From an uncultured Ruminococcus sp. (GTDB taxonomy: Bacteria > Bacillota > Clostridia > Oscillospirales > Ruminococcaceae): a DNA stretch of 39,198 nucleotides. A model generated the notes under the pieces. The model saw only the letters and a list, made by a program, of their open reading frames with translations. It had not been told where the DNA came from and ran no database searches. The translations under genes and the position numbers were made by a program. Positions 1 to 8,262 of this stretch are shown here, piece after piece. The number at the start of each line of letters is the position of its first letter. Positions within the stretch are counted from its first letter, which is position 1. The stretch spans positions 1 through 39,198 of the forward strand of contig NZ_CACWPP010000020.1 of the NCBI RefSeq assembly GCF_902762735.1, read 5' to 3'.

Positions 1-29
1 TCTCAAATTCAATGGCGATGAATAAATTT

Positions 30-72
30 GACCCTGCAGGGATGTTGATTCCTTGCAGGGTCTTAATTTTTA
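30..72 (+). terminator. Terminator-like hairpin at the left edge
   Basis: GACCCTGCA (30-38) pairs with TGCAGGGTC (54-62), with two more GG/CC pairs inside, and is followed by a T-rich stretch (63-72). It sits directly before the point where ParM-like coding sequence begins without a start codon, so it may mark the end of a neighbouring unit brought here by a rearrangement. Confidence 0.5.
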
Positions 73-918
73 GGGCGCGGAAAGTTTGACAGTTACGATG
101 CCGCACCGACCTTTACGAAGAACACTCTTTTCTTTGAGGGCAACTACTATCAGATCGGTGAGGGACACAAAGAGTATCTTGCCGACAAATGGCAGGACGA
201 GGACAACTATCTGTTCACGCTGATGGGCATTGCCCGTGAGCTGAACCACGAAGGCATCACATCGGCAAAGGTCTATCTCGCCGTAGGGCTGCCGATCACA
301 TGGGTAAGCAGACAGCGTGAAGACTTCCGCAAGTATATGCTCCAGAAGGAGAGTGTGGACTTCAAGTATGAGGACAAACTCTACTCTGTCCGCATTGTAG
401 GCTGTTCCGTATTTCCGCAGGGCTATGCCGCTGTTGTTCCGTATTTGAAAGACATGGTCGGGCTGAATATGCTTGCCGACATCGGCAACGGCACAGTCAA
501 CATCATGAAGATCAGTAACCGCAAGCCGATTACAACCCAAAGCTACACCGAGAAAATGGGAGTGAACCAGTGCGTCAAGGCAGCGTCCAACGCCATAATG
601 AACAAGCTCAGCGTGACCATTGACGAGACGATCATTCAGAATATGATTCGCTACGGCAAAGCTGATATCGACAGCGAGTATGCCGAGGTTCTCAGGCTGG
701 CTATCTCGGAGTATGCTGACGGCATTTTCTCTTTGCTCCGCAAGTATGAGTATGACCCCAAGATGATGAGGCTCTACATCACTGGCGGCGGCGGTAAGCT
801 GGTTCAGAACTTCGGCACTTATGAGCATGACCGTGTGACGATCATCGAGGACATCTGTGCATCGGCTAAGGGTTACGAGGAATTTGCTGTTGCACAGCTT
901 AAAAAGGAGGGCAAGTGA
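67..918 (+). pseudogene. ParM/StbA-like actin-type plasmid segregation ATPase, 5'-truncated
   Basis: The frame is open from 67, just after a stop at 64, but has no start codon with a ribosome site before an internal ATG at 223. Translation from about 82 already reads as the N-terminal lobe of a ParM-like actin, so roughly the first 20-25 residues, including the first phosphate loop, are missing. The second phosphate motif (DIGNGTV) and the nucleotide-binding TGGGGKL segment are present. Family members polymerise into filaments that push plasmid copies apart with a ParR adaptor bound to a centromere; the next gene fits ParR. Either the gene is broken by a rearrangement, or the window edge is a misjoin. 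A protein from ATG 223 would lack ATPase parts and is unlikely to polymerise. Confidence 0.75.
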
Positions 919-919
919 T

Positions 920-1327
920 ATGGTGAAGATGACCTGTTTCCGTTTCAACCTCGACAATCCCGAACACGCAAAGGCGTGGTATTATCTGCATGATTTCGAC
1001 AAGGATAAGGTCAAGTCTGGCAACACCGCTGTTGTCAGGGCGGTCAACGAGTATTTTGAACGTATGCAGAAGCTCTCCGATGACCCGTACTTTGAGACCA
1101 GACAGCGTGAGGAGCGTTTCGTTCAGCAGATCGTCAATGAAGTCGGCAAGGCGTTTATCGCCGAAATGCCGAAGTTCCTTGCAAGTCTGATGCTGAACCT
1201 GAACGCAGGGTATCCGATGCCGACACCGCAGACTGTTGTTTCCTCAGTGACAGAAAGTAATAATAACGCCGAGAGCAGCGATAATGTGGACTATTCTGCC
1301 ATCGACTTCGGTTTTATCGGTGGTTGA
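920..1327 (+). CDS. ParR-like segregation adaptor (135 aa)
   Basis: The start at 920 is chosen for the AAGGAGGG site at 904-911; a longer frame from 857 lies inside the previous gene. The N-terminal ~45 residues suit a ribbon-helix-helix DNA-binding fold (FRFNLDN, then a helix ending in AVNEYFE). The middle is helical, and residues ~105-125 are a Ser/Asn/Thr linker before a short conserved-looking tail ending DYSAIDFGFIGG. In ParR proteins a flexible C-terminal tail contacts the ParM filament, which matches this layout. It starts one base after the ParM-like stop codon, as expected for a parMR operon. The family call is from architecture and context and was not searched. Confidence 0.65.
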   Translation: MVKMTCFRFNLDNPEHAKAWYYLHDFDKDKVKSGNTAVVRAVNEYFERMQKLSDDPYFETRQREERFVQQIVNEVGKAFIAEMPKFLASLMLNLNAGYPMPTPQTVVSSVTESNNNAESSDNVDYSAIDFGFIGG

Positions 1328-1446
1328 TTTACTAATACACACAAACATATATCGGGGAATATTGTTTCGGAAGTGAAATGATATATGATGAAAAAACGAG
1401 GTGCATATCGCAAAAATGCCTGATAGCATTTTATGCGTAAAAAGAA

Positions 1447-1478
1447 ATCCTGCAAATATCATGAAGAATTTGCAGGAT
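1447..1478 (+). terminator. Perfect 11-bp inverted repeat after parMR
   Basis: ATCCTGCAAAT (1447-1457) and ATTTGCAGGAT (1468-1478) are exact reverse complements with a 10-base loop. No T-run follows, so it may be a weak terminator, part of oriT, or a protein-binding site. Confidence 0.4.
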
Positions 1479-1574
1479 CGAGCGCCTAACGCCAGTCGGG
1501 CGAGGCTCAAATTCGACACGGAGGTCGAAAGTCTTGCAGGAACAAGACGAGAGACCGGCTCGGATTTGCGCCGG

Positions 1575-1612
1575 GCAGGTAGGACCGATGTAGTGACACA
1601 TCGGCTACCTGC
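1575..1612 (+). other. Long hairpin, candidate oriT stem-loop
   Basis: GCAGGTAG (1575-1582) pairs with CTACCTGC (1605-1612), and CCGATGT (1585-1591) with ACATCGG (1598-1604). The only interruption is a two-base bulge (1583-1584), and the loop is AGTGAC. Fifteen base pairs of near-perfect dyad 64 bases before mobC are typical of a relaxosome binding site. Confidence 0.55.
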
Positions 1613-1675
1613 TCAGAGACGTTCCCCCTCCGAGACCTTCCCCTAAGAGCCGCACAGCGGCAGAAAGGAGCGACA

Positions 1676-2029
1676 ATGGTTAATCGCAAACGCTATCACT
1701 CTATTAGTCTGAAGCTGACAGACGAGGAGCTTCAGCTATGGAACACCAAGCATGAAGCAAGCGGTCTGAGCAAGACCGACTATCTGATGCAGGCAATACA
1801 CAACAGTGAGGTGCGTATTTACTCCATCGAAGAGAGCATCAATCCTCTTATCCATGAGATCAGAAAGATAGGCACAAACCGGGGTCAGCTTGCCTACTTC
1901 TCAAACATCGGACAGGACGATAAGGTCAGAGCCGAGATCGGAGCTATTCGCCGTACTAATGATAAGGTCATGGCACAGCTTGCCGACTTCATCAGCGACC
2001 CGAAGTTCAGCATAAAGGGCAGTAAATAA
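1676..2029 (+). CDS. MobC-like relaxosome accessory protein (117 aa)
   Basis: A small basic protein with a strong AAAGGAG site just upstream. The N-terminus (RYHSISLKLTDEE, then LSKTDYLMQAI) has the pattern of a ribbon-helix-helix DNA-binding domain. The helical C-terminal half, with IGTNRGQLAYFSN, resembles MobC proteins of MOBP-type mobilisation systems. These proteins bind oriT, help open the DNA and recruit the relaxase. Its TAA overlaps the relaxase ATG (both use base 2029), so the two are translationally coupled. Together with the hairpins upstream it makes a standard relaxosome module. Confidence 0.8.
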   Translation: MVNRKRYHSISLKLTDEELQLWNTKHEASGLSKTDYLMQAIHNSEVRIYSIEESINPLIHEIRKIGTNRGQLAYFSNIGQDDKVRAEIGAIRRTNDKVMAQLADFISDPKFSIKGSK

Positions 2030-3432
2030 TGTTCGGAAACGTCAATGTCGATTATCAGCCCTGCAAAACAGCCGTTCAGCTTCAAAAGGCAGCAGACTAT
2101 ATGCTGGGCAGACTGCCTGAGCAGATACGGGACGGAGTGGTAAAGACTGCCCCCAACCTCTATTGGGGCATTAACTGCGACCGTGATAACTATGCCCGTG
2201 ATGTTCTCATGACAAGGAACCTGTTCGGTAAACGTCCGAACGGCAAGAATAATCTTGCTTTCAAGATGTCAATATCCTTCTCGCCCGATGATAACGACAA
2301 GCTCACTTACGATGAGGTGTTTCGTATCGCAAAGGAGTTTGCAGATAAGTATTTTCAGGGATATGAAGTGCTGTTCGCTGTTCATACAGATAAACCGCAC
2401 AAGCACGTTCACTTCCTGATAGGCAACTGTCATATCGAGACAGGCAGAGCGTACCGCCGCAACCAGCGTGACCTTTATGATATGTGTGAGTTTTTCGGAG
2501 AGCAATGCATGAAGCGAGGGCTTACCAATTCCGTCCGCAAGGATTATTTCAATAAAAATCCCGACCGTGACAAGGAGACCTTTGCAGAGATGCAGATGAA
2601 AGCCAAAGGCAAGGAAACATTCAAAGATGAACTTCGGGAGGTCATTCGTATCGAGTGCGCCGACCCGAACAACAAGACTTTAGAAGATGTGGTGAATTCC
2701 CTCATGAAGCATTATCATGTGGAGTGCCGTGTCAAGGGCAACACCATATCCTACCGTCACCCGAATTTCACCGACAAAAGCGGTAAACTTGTCTCGGTCA
2801 GGGGCAGTAAGCTGGGCGATAAATATACAGTGAAAGGAATATTACATGAGCTTGAACAGATACGGCGAGGACGGTCAGATCGAGACCTCGCAGCAACAGC
2901 CGTTATCACCGAAACCGGACGAAGAAGTGATAATATCAGAGAGGACAGGCAAGCCGGAGATCAGGAAAAAGCTCCAAGAGCCGACAGCCGTTCCGCAGGC
3001 AGAATCCAAACAGCAGACCGCACCTCAGAAGTCACCGCCGCCCTCACAGGCGAAGCCCAAGAAGCAGGAAAAATTCTTCTTCACACGGGAGATGCTTCAC
3101 AGGGAGGAACAGCGGGTCAAGAATCAGAGCAAACCAAAACGCAAGCAGGAGGTAACAGTAGTGGAAAACAAGAAAGCAGCCCGCATTCCGGAGCTGGAAG
3201 CAATCGAGACCTGGGCAGCGGAGCTGACGGAGGAGATAGCGGAGACCTCGGACGATGCCAAGAGGGACGAGAGGGTTATGCTCATGGCAACGTCGGTGAT
3301 AAAGATGTGCCGTCTCTTGAAGAACTTTTCAGAAGTTATGACCGCAGAAATGGCAAAGAGCGCCGAAAGAGAACTCCAGACCCTGAACCTGCAAGACCAG
3401 TACACAAAAAGTCTAAGGGCATCAACCGTTGA
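2029..3432 (+). CDS. MOBP-type relaxase / mobilisation nuclease (467 aa)
   Basis: The N-terminal ~260 residues are the relaxase domain: a candidate catalytic Tyr24 (AADYMLG) and the three-histidine metal motif H119-TDKP-H124-K-H126-V-H128. It should nick one strand at oriT, stay covalently attached and be delivered to the recipient by a helper conjugation system; no coupling protein or type IV secretion genes are visible here. From about residue 273 on, the protein becomes low-complexity (Gly/Ser/Arg/Asp-rich), and this part overlaps another long gene in the +1 frame. The last ~40 residues are strongly basic. The odd composition of this tail suggests it is constrained by the overlapping gene rather than folded. 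Confidence 0.88.
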   Translation: MFGNVNVDYQPCKTAVQLQKAADYMLGRLPEQIRDGVVKTAPNLYWGINCDRDNYARDVLMTRNLFGKRPNGKNNLAFKMSISFSPDDNDKLTYDEVFRIAKEFADKYFQGYEVLFAVHTDKPHKHVHFLIGNCHIETGRAYRRNQRDLYDMCEFFGEQCMKRGLTNSVRKDYFNKNPDRDKETFAEMQMKAKGKETFKDELREVIRIECADPNNKTLEDVVNSLMKHYHVECRVKGNTISYRHPNFTDKSGKLVSVRGSKLGDKYTVKGILHELEQIRRGRSDRDLAATAVITETGRRSDNIREDRQAGDQEKAPRADSRSAGRIQTADRTSEVTAALTGEAQEAGKILLHTGDASQGGTAGQESEQTKTQAGGNSSGKQESSPHSGAGSNRDLGSGADGGDSGDLGRCQEGREGYAHGNVGDKDVPSLEELFRSYDRRNGKERRKRTPDPEPARPVHKKSKGINR

Positions 3433-3715
3433 GGTATCAAGGGACATCTATGACCGTTTCAAGGAGGAGCAGAAAAAGGCTTTTGATGATGTCAAGACCT
3501 TTTTCAGCGATAGCTGCGATGAAATGGAAAAGAAGCTCAACACCTGCACTGAGAACGTGAATCTGGCAACAGCGAGTGCAGGCAGAGCTTCAAAACGTAT
3601 CAGCAAGTCGGTGAAGCGTTTCTGTACGGTCAAGACCATTGGCGATGTTCTGTACTATGTCGCACCTGTTGCGGTGGTGATAGATGTGCTGCTGAGATTA
3701 TTCAATTTTATTTGA
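2846..3715 (+). CDS. MobB-like membrane-anchored protein nested in the relaxase gene (289 aa)
   Basis: This frame begins inside the relaxase gene, shares 587 bases with it in the +1 frame, and continues 283 bases past its stop. It has its own AAAGGA ribosome site ~10 bases before ATG 2846. Residues 1-110 are Pro/Gln/Lys-rich and disordered; ~115-255 are strongly helical with coiled-coil character (many Glu, Lys, Ala); ~265-287 form one hydrophobic segment, a likely C-terminal membrane anchor. The arrangement recalls mobB nested in mobA of IncQ plasmids, where the small protein is membrane-associated and stimulates transfer. No homology was tested, so this is an analogy. The 3' end overlaps the convergent STAND gene by 18 bases. 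Confidence 0.75.
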   Translation: MSLNRYGEDGQIETSQQQPLSPKPDEEVIISERTGKPEIRKKLQEPTAVPQAESKQQTAPQKSPPPSQAKPKKQEKFFFTREMLHREEQRVKNQSKPKRKQEVTVVENKKAARIPELEAIETWAAELTEEIAETSDDAKRDERVMLMATSVIKMCRLLKNFSEVMTAEMAKSAERELQTLNLQDQYTKSLRASTVEVSRDIYDRFKEEQKKAFDDVKTFFSDSCDEMEKKLNTCTENVNLATASAGRASKRISKSVKRFCTVKTIGDVLYYVAPVAVVIDVLLRLFNFI

Positions 3716-6184
3716 TGCTTCGGCTTTATCGGTGTCCTCATCTTCCTCATTATCTTCTGTAAAAGCATTGGGATTAAGGGAAAACACTTCATCGTCATCA
3801 AACAGATCGTCGCCATCATCAAGGTCATCATCGTAATCATCTTCATCATCAAACAGATATTTCAGCGGAGTGGTTTCCATAATATCAGAATTAACATCTA
3901 ATGCGAAATTAAACACCCAATCGAGCTTGGATTCGATAAAGTCGGATTCTCTCTTATACCGTCTCAGATAAATACGAAAAGCTTTGTCTAATTCGATTTT
4001 TGCAAATTTATCTTCCTTTTTCAGAATATGACACAAACCGAGAATATATAGGGCATCGGCATAGGTTTCACAGCTGACGATATGAAGATTATGTATACCT
4101 CTGACTGCTTTGGTTGCCTCGGCAAGAGCATCATCAGTATGGTCTGTCAGCAACAGCATATATGCGTAGCGAGCGATCACTTTACATTTATCAATCAGAC
4201 CGCCTTCGTCAAGTTCAAGCTGTTCATAAAGCTCAATGCTTTTCTTATAGTAATCGTGAGCAGCAGGCACATTATCTTTGATGTGAGATTCAAACAGATA
4301 ATACGCATAATTGCCTGCCGCTTCTGCTTTCAGGCGGTTATCATCAAGAGACATTATTACATCGAGTGCTTTTTTCTGGTATTCTACGGCATTGTCAAAA
4401 TCTCCGTTTTCGGATTCAACGGCGGCCTTTTCCAAATCGAGTATAGCGTTTTGCTGTTTAGAAAATGTGAACTTTCGGAATAGTCCGAGCAGTCCGAGGC
4501 TATGACTTAGCTCTTCCATTCTGTCGATGTCGTGCATACGCCATAGGCATTTAAAAGCATCATGTGAAAAATCAAATGCTTCATTTTGGGGCTGTATGGT
4601 GCTTGACTCTGCGAATGTATAAACCATTTCCCTGATGTCTCCAAATCCATCAAGCAGTATTTCATTATTGGCGGCAGCTCGGATATTATCTATCAAAGCC
4701 ATACATTTATCCTTATCTGGACGGAGATCACTCCAGACAATGGTGGAGATCAGATCGGTCATCATGACCGTTCCCTGTCTTGAACCTGTGATAAGTTCGG
4801 CATCAACAAGCTCATCAATTAACGTAGTATTTTTCAAGCCAAATAGCTTGGCAGCAGTGGTTTTCTTTACGAAATTACGGGTAGCACACATCATCATACA
4901 AAGGACATTTCTGTGCTGTTCCGACAAATCATGCAACCCAAACAGCTTGCTTATCAACCCGAAATATGAGCCTTTCATCAGCTGACCGTCCTTGGTAATG
5001 GTAACACTCTGCTCAATATCTCGTATATAACCGGCTAAGTATTGGGAATCAAGGTGTTCTGCGGTATATGCCCCCTTCTGCAATAATTTTGCAGTCATTT
5101 CAATAAGCAATGGAATACGGGCTGTACCGTGAATTATACCTGCAAGCCAGCGTTCTTCTTCGGGAGCATAATCATAATACTGCTTTATGAGCCGAAGACC
5201 GTCCTGAACAGCATAGCCCTTTACAATGAATCTGACAACGCCATCGTAGTTACGATGTGAAGTGAAAACGATGCGACATTTAAGATTCAGGAGATCGTTG
5301 ACACATTCATCATCTTCAATGCCCACATTGAAATTGTCGATAACGATCAGTGTCTTTTCATCAAGAGAGCGAAGCAGTCGGAGATTTTCCTTATAGCGCT
5401 CATGTTCATCGGTGTCAGAAAGAACCTCTGAATCGGCTTTCATATTAGCTATGATAGAGCGCAGACTGCCGTTATAGATATAGTATCCGATGTTGGCATA
5501 CTCAGCTTGATACACTTGTATATACATACGGATAAGTTCACTTTTGCCTATACCCGGAAGTCCTGTTATAAAAACGTTCTTGTCAGCTTTAATGACAGAA
5601 TGTAGTTCCTCAACCATACCTTCATAACCGCAGTATTGAGGACACGGCGGAATGAATTTGCAATTAGAAAACATCGTATCACGCTCCATAGGCAGATCGG
5701 GATTGAAATAGGATTTTACGGCATATTCCTTGCCGTCATTTATCTTGGTATATGGACGTTCAAGTGATATGCGGACACATTCATAGATGAGTTGGGCAAG
5801 CTCATCATCATTTCGGTATTGAGGACTGAAATGGATTGCGACCCTTTTGCGGTATGCAACGGACAACAGATTATCCTTTATCAGAAGTTTGAAAAGCGTA
5901 CCCTGCAAATTGTCCTTATCAAGCACCAATTCCAGATAGTTTCCAATATCGTTTATCAGATTTGAGGTGTTGCCGTTCAAAAAATAGTATTCAACAATTT
6001 CGGCTGGTGGTATCCGCCCCCGTGTCGAATATTTTGAGGTATTCTGGCGGTTGAAATACACCATGTTTTCCTTTGTCAGATATGAAGCAAAGATCATTTC
6101 AAGGAATGCCTTGTAGCTATCCACGGAGGAACGTATCATATGCGTGAATAAAACATCGGAAACCTCAGCAAAATCACAGTACAT
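3698..6184 (-). CDS. STAND-type NTPase with TPR repeats, probable defence cargo (828 aa)
   Basis: Residues 1-~185 form an N-terminal domain I do not recognise, with no catalytic motif visible. The NTPase core follows: Walker A GLPGIGKS (208-215), Walker B LIVIDNF (~279-285), an arginine-bearing RIVFTSHR strand (304-311) and GTARIPLLIEM (353-363), which matches the GxP motif of NB-ARC/STAND proteins. After a winged-helix-like part, ~590-760 carry TPR-like helical repeats. Residues ~785-820 are almost all Asp/Glu. Such proteins act as signal-triggered switches, and many bacterial ones are antiphage sensors. It faces against all neighbouring genes, has its own promoter and an AGAGGTG site, and lies between the mobilisation and replication modules, which is typical of cargo. 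The trigger and effector are unknown. Confidence 0.8.
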   Translation of the reverse strand: MYCDFAEVSDVLFTHMIRSSVDSYKAFLEMIFASYLTKENMVYFNRQNTSKYSTRGRIPPAEIVEYYFLNGNTSNLINDIGNYLELVLDKDNLQGTLFKLLIKDNLLSVAYRKRVAIHFSPQYRNDDELAQLIYECVRISLERPYTKINDGKEYAVKSYFNPDLPMERDTMFSNCKFIPPCPQYCGYEGMVEELHSVIKADKNVFITGLPGIGKSELIRMYIQVYQAEYANIGYYIYNGSLRSIIANMKADSEVLSDTDEHERYKENLRLLRSLDEKTLIVIDNFNVGIEDDECVNDLLNLKCRIVFTSHRNYDGVVRFIVKGYAVQDGLRLIKQYYDYAPEEERWLAGIIHGTARIPLLIEMTAKLLQKGAYTAEHLDSQYLAGYIRDIEQSVTITKDGQLMKGSYFGLISKLFGLHDLSEQHRNVLCMMMCATRNFVKKTTAAKLFGLKNTTLIDELVDAELITGSRQGTVMMTDLISTIVWSDLRPDKDKCMALIDNIRAAANNEILLDGFGDIREMVYTFAESSTIQPQNEAFDFSHDAFKCLWRMHDIDRMEELSHSLGLLGLFRKFTFSKQQNAILDLEKAAVESENGDFDNAVEYQKKALDVIMSLDDNRLKAEAAGNYAYYLFESHIKDNVPAAHDYYKKSIELYEQLELDEGGLIDKCKVIARYAYMLLLTDHTDDALAEATKAVRGIHNLHIVSCETYADALYILGLCHILKKEDKFAKIELDKAFRIYLRRYKRESDFIESKLDWVFNFALDVNSDIMETTPLKYLFDDEDDYDDDLDDGDDLFDDDEVFSLNPNAFTEDNEEDEDTDKAEASNKIE

Positions 6185-6219
6185 TTAATCACCTCTAAAT
6201 CAATAATACACCAATTTAC

Positions 6220-6248
6220 ATTATAACACAAAGCTATATCAAAATCAA
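6220..6248 (-). promoter_or_regulatory. Sigma-A promoter of the STAND NTPase
   Basis: Read on the - strand: TTGATT (6248-6243), 17 bases, TATAAT (6225-6220), 36 bases before the ATG at 6184. The -35 lies almost against the start of the divergent primase gene. Confidence 0.7.
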
Positions 6249-6266
6249 GTGTCAGGAGGTCACAAA

Positions 6267-6863
6267 ATGACAATATTCGATGAAGTAAAGGAGCTTGTCG
6301 ATGTACCGACGGCAGCTCGATGTTATGGTGTCGAGGTACACCGAGGAAACATGGCACTTTGCCCATTCCACAGGGAGCGCCATCCGTCCTGCAAGCTCTA
6401 TGCCGACCATTATTACTGCTTCGGATGTCAGGCACACGGTGATGTTATCAAGCTGGTGCAGGAGCTTTTCGGGTTGAAACCTATTGAAGCCGTGAAGCAG
6501 ATCAACAGTGATTTCGCTCTCGGTCTGGACTTGGACAAGCCACCGGATATGGAGAAAGTCAACAGACGGCGCAGGGAGATCGCCGAACGGAAAGCGGAGA
6601 AAGCAAGGGTGGAGCATATGTATGATGTTCTGCTGAGGTACTTTACCTTGCTGGACAAGTACAAAATGCGCTATGCTCCGCAAACTCCCGATGAGGAAAC
6701 AGACAAGCGTTTCGTGTACGCTTTGCAGAATATCGGCTATGCGGAGTATATGCTTGAAACGTTCAATCGTTTCGACAAAGAGCAACAGGAAGAAATAAAA
6801 ACGGAGGTAGACAGGATTGAACGAGAATACAAACGATGTATCGAAGAATGGGGAGAATGGTGA
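6267..6863 (+). CDS. CHC2 zinc-finger primase-like protein (198 aa)
   Basis: The start at 6267 has AGGAGG at 6254-6259; the GTG at 6249 lies before that site and is unlikely. The N-terminal domain is the DnaG-type CHC2 zinc finger: C32-PF-H35 and C51-FG-C54. It recognises DNA sites where primers begin. The rest is a charged helical region (~75-198) and there is no TOPRIM catalytic domain, so it cannot make primers on its own. It overlaps the helicase gene by 47 bases. Stand-alone CHC2 proteins paired with a P4/D5-type helicase are common replication modules of Firmicute integrative elements. Confidence 0.8.
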   Translation: MTIFDEVKELVDVPTAARCYGVEVHRGNMALCPFHRERHPSCKLYADHYYCFGCQAHGDVIKLVQELFGLKPIEAVKQINSDFALGLDLDKPPDMEKVNRRRREIAERKAEKARVEHMYDVLLRYFTLLDKYKMRYAPQTPDEETDKRFVYALQNIGYAEYMLETFNRFDKEQQEEIKTEVDRIEREYKRCIEEWGEW

Positions 6864-8259
6864 GGTCATCGAGGAGACCGCTGTCGATACACAGCGGGAA
6901 GCCGTCAACGATACAACCACCGAAGAAGCTCCTGCACCCGAAGCTCCGACAAAAAAGAAAAAGGAGCGTGAACTGCCCGACTGGATGCTTGACAAGACCA
7001 CTGTCAATGAACTGATATTCAGCCGTATGTTCTTGGGACAGCACCCGATGAAGTGCATCAAGGGCGTGTTCTATGACTATGACGGTGTGGTCGATGAGAA
7101 CGAACTTGGAAATGAGATATACAATATCCTGATGAAAGCCGTATGGTTCGGCTTGCCGAAAAAGGTAAGCAATATTATTGATTCGCTCCGCCACTACTGT
7201 TATAGCGAGCCTCTGCCGCCCGATTTGAATTATATCCACCTTAATAATGGCAAACTCGACCTGAACGGAAATTTTCATCCCGACAAGGAATTTTGTCTGA
7301 ACAGGCTGAATATCGACTATGATCCGACGATATGGCAGGGAGCGTATTATCCGGAACGGTTTCTGCAATTTCTATATGAACTGCTGTACCCCGAAGATAT
7401 TGCAGCTTTGCAGGAATATCTCGGCTATCTGCTGATACCCTCCACAAAGGGACAGAAAATGATGTTCCTTATTGGACAGGGCAGCGAGGGCAAGAGCCGA
7501 ATTGCCGTTGTTCTGAATGATATGTTCGGCAAGAATATGATCACGGGCAATATCCATCGCATTGAGACTGACCGTTTTTTTCGATATAACCTGAAAGACC
7601 GTCTGCTCATGGTCGATGACGATATGCAAATGTCAGCCCTGCCGTCTACGGGATACCTAAAGAATCTTGTTACAGCCGAGATACCGATCGATGTTGAAGC
7701 CAAAGGGAAACAGAGCGAACAGGCACTTTTATATACAAGGCTCTTATGTTTCGGCAATGGTAATCCAAAGGCATTATATGACAGGAGCAAAGGCTTTTCA
7801 CGAAGAATGATCATTCTAACAACACAGACACCGCCCGAAAGCCGAGTCATTGATCCGCATATTGCAGATAAGTTTCTTGCGGAAAGGAATAAAATATTCT
7901 GTTGGATGTTTGATGGTCTCCGAAGGCTTATTGAGAACCGCTACCGCTTCACTATCTCGGAAAGAGCAAAGCAGAATGTCAGGGAAACGATGCAGGACAA
8001 CTGCAATATCACGGAGTTTCTGGAAGATACTGACAGAGTGATGTATGGAGAAAATTACCGTGTTACATCATCAAAACTTTACGATTGCTACACCCGTTGG
8101 TGTGAAGATAATGCGCTGACAAGTCTGAAACGGGATACATTTGTCACTTGGGTAAAGCAGAATGCGGACGAGTTTCATATCAAGTATTCAACACATATCC
8201 CCAATGACGGAAAGAACGTCAGGGGCTTCACAGGTATCACGCTTGCACATCTGTATTAA
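6817..8259 (+). CDS. P4/D5-family replicative helicase (primase C-terminal type, 480 aa)
   Basis: The TTG start at 6817 is supported by GGAGG at 6803-6807 and by the lack of a better in-frame start. Residues 1-~55 are acidic and low-complexity. A D5_N-like region (~140-210) is followed by the superfamily 3 helicase core: Walker A GQGSEGKS (220-227), Walker B LLMVDDD (263-269), and the polar-ended LLCFGNGNP strand (motif C). The C-terminal ~90 residues look like a winged helix of the poxvirus D5 / P4 alpha type. It should unwind the element's origin. The repeat array immediately downstream is the natural candidate for that origin. Confidence 0.85.
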   Translation: MNENTNDVSKNGENGEVIEETAVDTQREAVNDTTTEEAPAPEAPTKKKKERELPDWMLDKTTVNELIFSRMFLGQHPMKCIKGVFYDYDGVVDENELGNEIYNILMKAVWFGLPKKVSNIIDSLRHYCYSEPLPPDLNYIHLNNGKLDLNGNFHPDKEFCLNRLNIDYDPTIWQGAYYPERFLQFLYELLYPEDIAALQEYLGYLLIPSTKGQKMMFLIGQGSEGKSRIAVVLNDMFGKNMITGNIHRIETDRFFRYNLKDRLLMVDDDMQMSALPSTGYLKNLVTAEIPIDVEAKGKQSEQALLYTRLLCFGNGNPKALYDRSKGFSRRMIILTTQTPPESRVIDPHIADKFLAERNKIFCWMFDGLRRLIENRYRFTISERAKQNVRETMQDNCNITEFLEDTDRVMYGENYRVTSSKLYDCYTRWCEDNALTSLKRDTFVTWVKQNADEFHIKYSTHIPNDGKNVRGFTGITLAHLY

Positions 8260-8262
8260 AGA

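Larger units (their letters stand above)
1328..1675 (+). other. Non-coding oriT-like / centromere-like region
   Basis: About 350 bases lie between the segregation genes and the MobC-like gene with no credible reading frame. The region holds several hairpins: an 11-bp perfect inverted repeat (1447-1457/1468-1478), GTCTTG/CAAGAC (1531-1536/1543-1548), and a long one at 1575-1612. Mobilisable elements usually carry oriT immediately upstream of the mobC-relaxase pair, and parMR systems need a nearby parC. This region is the only candidate for both in the window. The nic site cannot be assigned by eye. Confidence 0.55.

Noticed and set aside
857-919. Longer start for the ParR-like gene
   Set aside because: Would overlap the ParM-like gene by 62 bases, while a strong ribosome site serves ATG 920.
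70-957. 295-codon frame on the - strand
   Set aside because: Antisense shadow of the ParM/ParR genes; no ribosome site and no recognisable protein features.
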